NCBI GenBank assembly: GCA_018806915.1
Contig: JAGKQI010000097.1
Location: 310,001 to 374,000, forward strand
DNA from: Phytophthora colocasiae
Lineage: Eukaryota; Oomycota; Peronosporomycetes; Peronosporales; Peronosporaceae
Length of the DNA: 64,000 nucleotides
Reading direction: 5' to 3'
Within the stretch, counting starts at the first letter, position 1. Each line of letters begins with the position of its first letter. Below the pieces are notes generated by a model. It worked only from the letters and a program-made list of their open reading frames with translations. It ran no database searches and was not told where the DNA came from. Positions 63,611 through 64,000 of the stretch are shown here, one piece after another. The translations under genes were made by a program, and so were the position numbers.

Positions 63611-63991
63611 CTAGTTTAACTGTTTCCCAGAGTCAGCCTCGTCACCCAGGAGTTTCTCCAGTAGGTGATCCGGCAGGTCCTTCAGTGTACCTTGACGGGC
63701 TAGGTTCTTGAGGGATTCCAGGGTATTGATGTCTTCGCATGGTCTCCCAGAGTGCACCTTTCCGCAAACCTCACACGGCGGTACTCGGCACATCCTGCTC
63801 GGGTGACCTTTCTCCTGACATCTGTCACAGACAAGGTCTCTCCAGCAGTTCTCTTCTGAATGACCCGAGCGGCGACACTTCTCGCAGAACTTGTTCCAGT
63901 AGTCAGGGTTATCGCGCCGTGTCTGCTGGAAGTCTTGACCTGATGATCCTCGGGGAGACTGGGGCGGCGGTCGCCATCCCATGTTGTCCAT
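63611..63991 (-). CDS. Gypsy-2 gag C-terminus (zinc knuckles), partial
   Basis: The gag runs off the window end. Visible are three Cys-rich knuckles (CEKCRRSGHSEENC, CDRCQEKGHPSRMC, CEVCGKVHSGRPC) and an end LPDHLLEKLLGDEADSGKQL. It binds the genomic RNA. Clearly related to the Gypsy-1 gag end at 51900-52227. Confidence 0.8.
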   Translation of the reverse strand: MDNMGWRPPPQSPRGSSGQDFQQTRRDNPDYWNKFCEKCRRSGHSEENCWRDLVCDRCQEKGHPSRMCRVPPCEVCGKVHSGRPCEDINTLESLKNLARQGTLKDLPDHLLEKLLGDEADSGKQLN

Positions 63992-64000
63992 GACCCGATA

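Larger units (their letters stand above)
52448..64000 (-). mobile_element. Gypsy-2: dual-RNase-H Ty3/Gypsy element with antisense ORF
   Basis: A minus-strand element cut by the window end. Order on the minus strand from 64000: gag knuckles, protease, RT, RNase H, second RNase H, integrase, chromodomain, then a long ORF on the opposite strand, a polypurine tract (minus-strand GGGAGAAAGGGA, plus coordinates 54101-54112), and a long 3' LTR. This order with two RNases H and an antisense extra ORF is like the plant Tat clade. Many frameshifts and stops show it is not autonomous now. Confidence 0.8.

Overview
This window reads as a transposon-rich, gene-poor stretch of an oomycete nuclear genome, most likely Phytophthora or a close relative. 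The reasons are several genes of the secreted NLP (NPP1/necrosis-inducing-like) family, secreted Thr/Pro/Tyr repeat proteins resembling oomycete mucin-like cyst proteins, intron-free ORFs, oomycete-type initiator motifs (GCTCATT..CCCATTT) about 50-65 bp upstream of ATGs, and a repeat fraction of Copia, Gypsy, LINE, MULE and PIF/Harbinger types. Only one housekeeping gene is obvious: calreticulin at 32338-33621.

Layout. 1-8.6 kb: broken NLP fragments, a Copia element split by a MULE, a 434-bp MITE with an 8-bp target duplication, and a broken zinc-finger gene. 8.6-22.6 kb: a Copia retrotransposon with both LTRs, split inside gag by a 9.15-kb LINE that is flanked by a perfect 14-bp target duplication. 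23.2-41.5 kb: an NLP/mucin-like gene cluster. Convergent NLP + mucin-like units occur at about 26.1-27.1, 28.6-31.2, 36.1-38.2 and 38.8-41.4 kb. The first two are in one orientation and the last two are inverted, so the units lie roughly symmetrically around calreticulin. Two NLP genes are intact (23.2 and 40.6 kb); the others are pseudogenes or fragments. 41.6-44.8 kb: a MULE with terminal inverted repeats and a 10-bp target duplication sits in the upstream region of the intact 40.6-kb NLP gene; the paralogous region at 24.2 kb is the empty site. It carries a transposase with a SWIM finger plus a separate chromodomain-coding segment. 45.3-47.4 kb: a third MULE. 47.4-48.4 kb: a possible cellular gene coding for a 2OG-Fe(II)-oxygenase-like fold plus C2H2 fingers.

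49-64 kb: two Ty3/Gypsy elements. The first (+ strand, 50.3-52.4 kb) keeps only gag. The second (- strand, from about 52.4 kb past the window end) has gag CCHC knuckles, protease, reverse transcriptase, two RNases H, integrase and chromodomain. Between its chromodomain and 3' LTR lies a long ORF on the OPPOSITE strand (54245-57483) coding for a large coiled-coil/Ser-rich protein. Dual RNase H plus an antisense extra ORF is the architecture known from plant Tat-clade elements, and it is the most striking system in the window. Each Gypsy element also carries its own densely repeated short-oligonucleotide signature (GATC-type in the first, TCTGGTGAAC-type in the second).

Nearly all transposon ORFs carry frameshifts or stops, so this is a graveyard of fairly recent insertions around a fast-evolving secreted-protein cluster. 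All functional statements come from reading the translated sequence; no database search was run.
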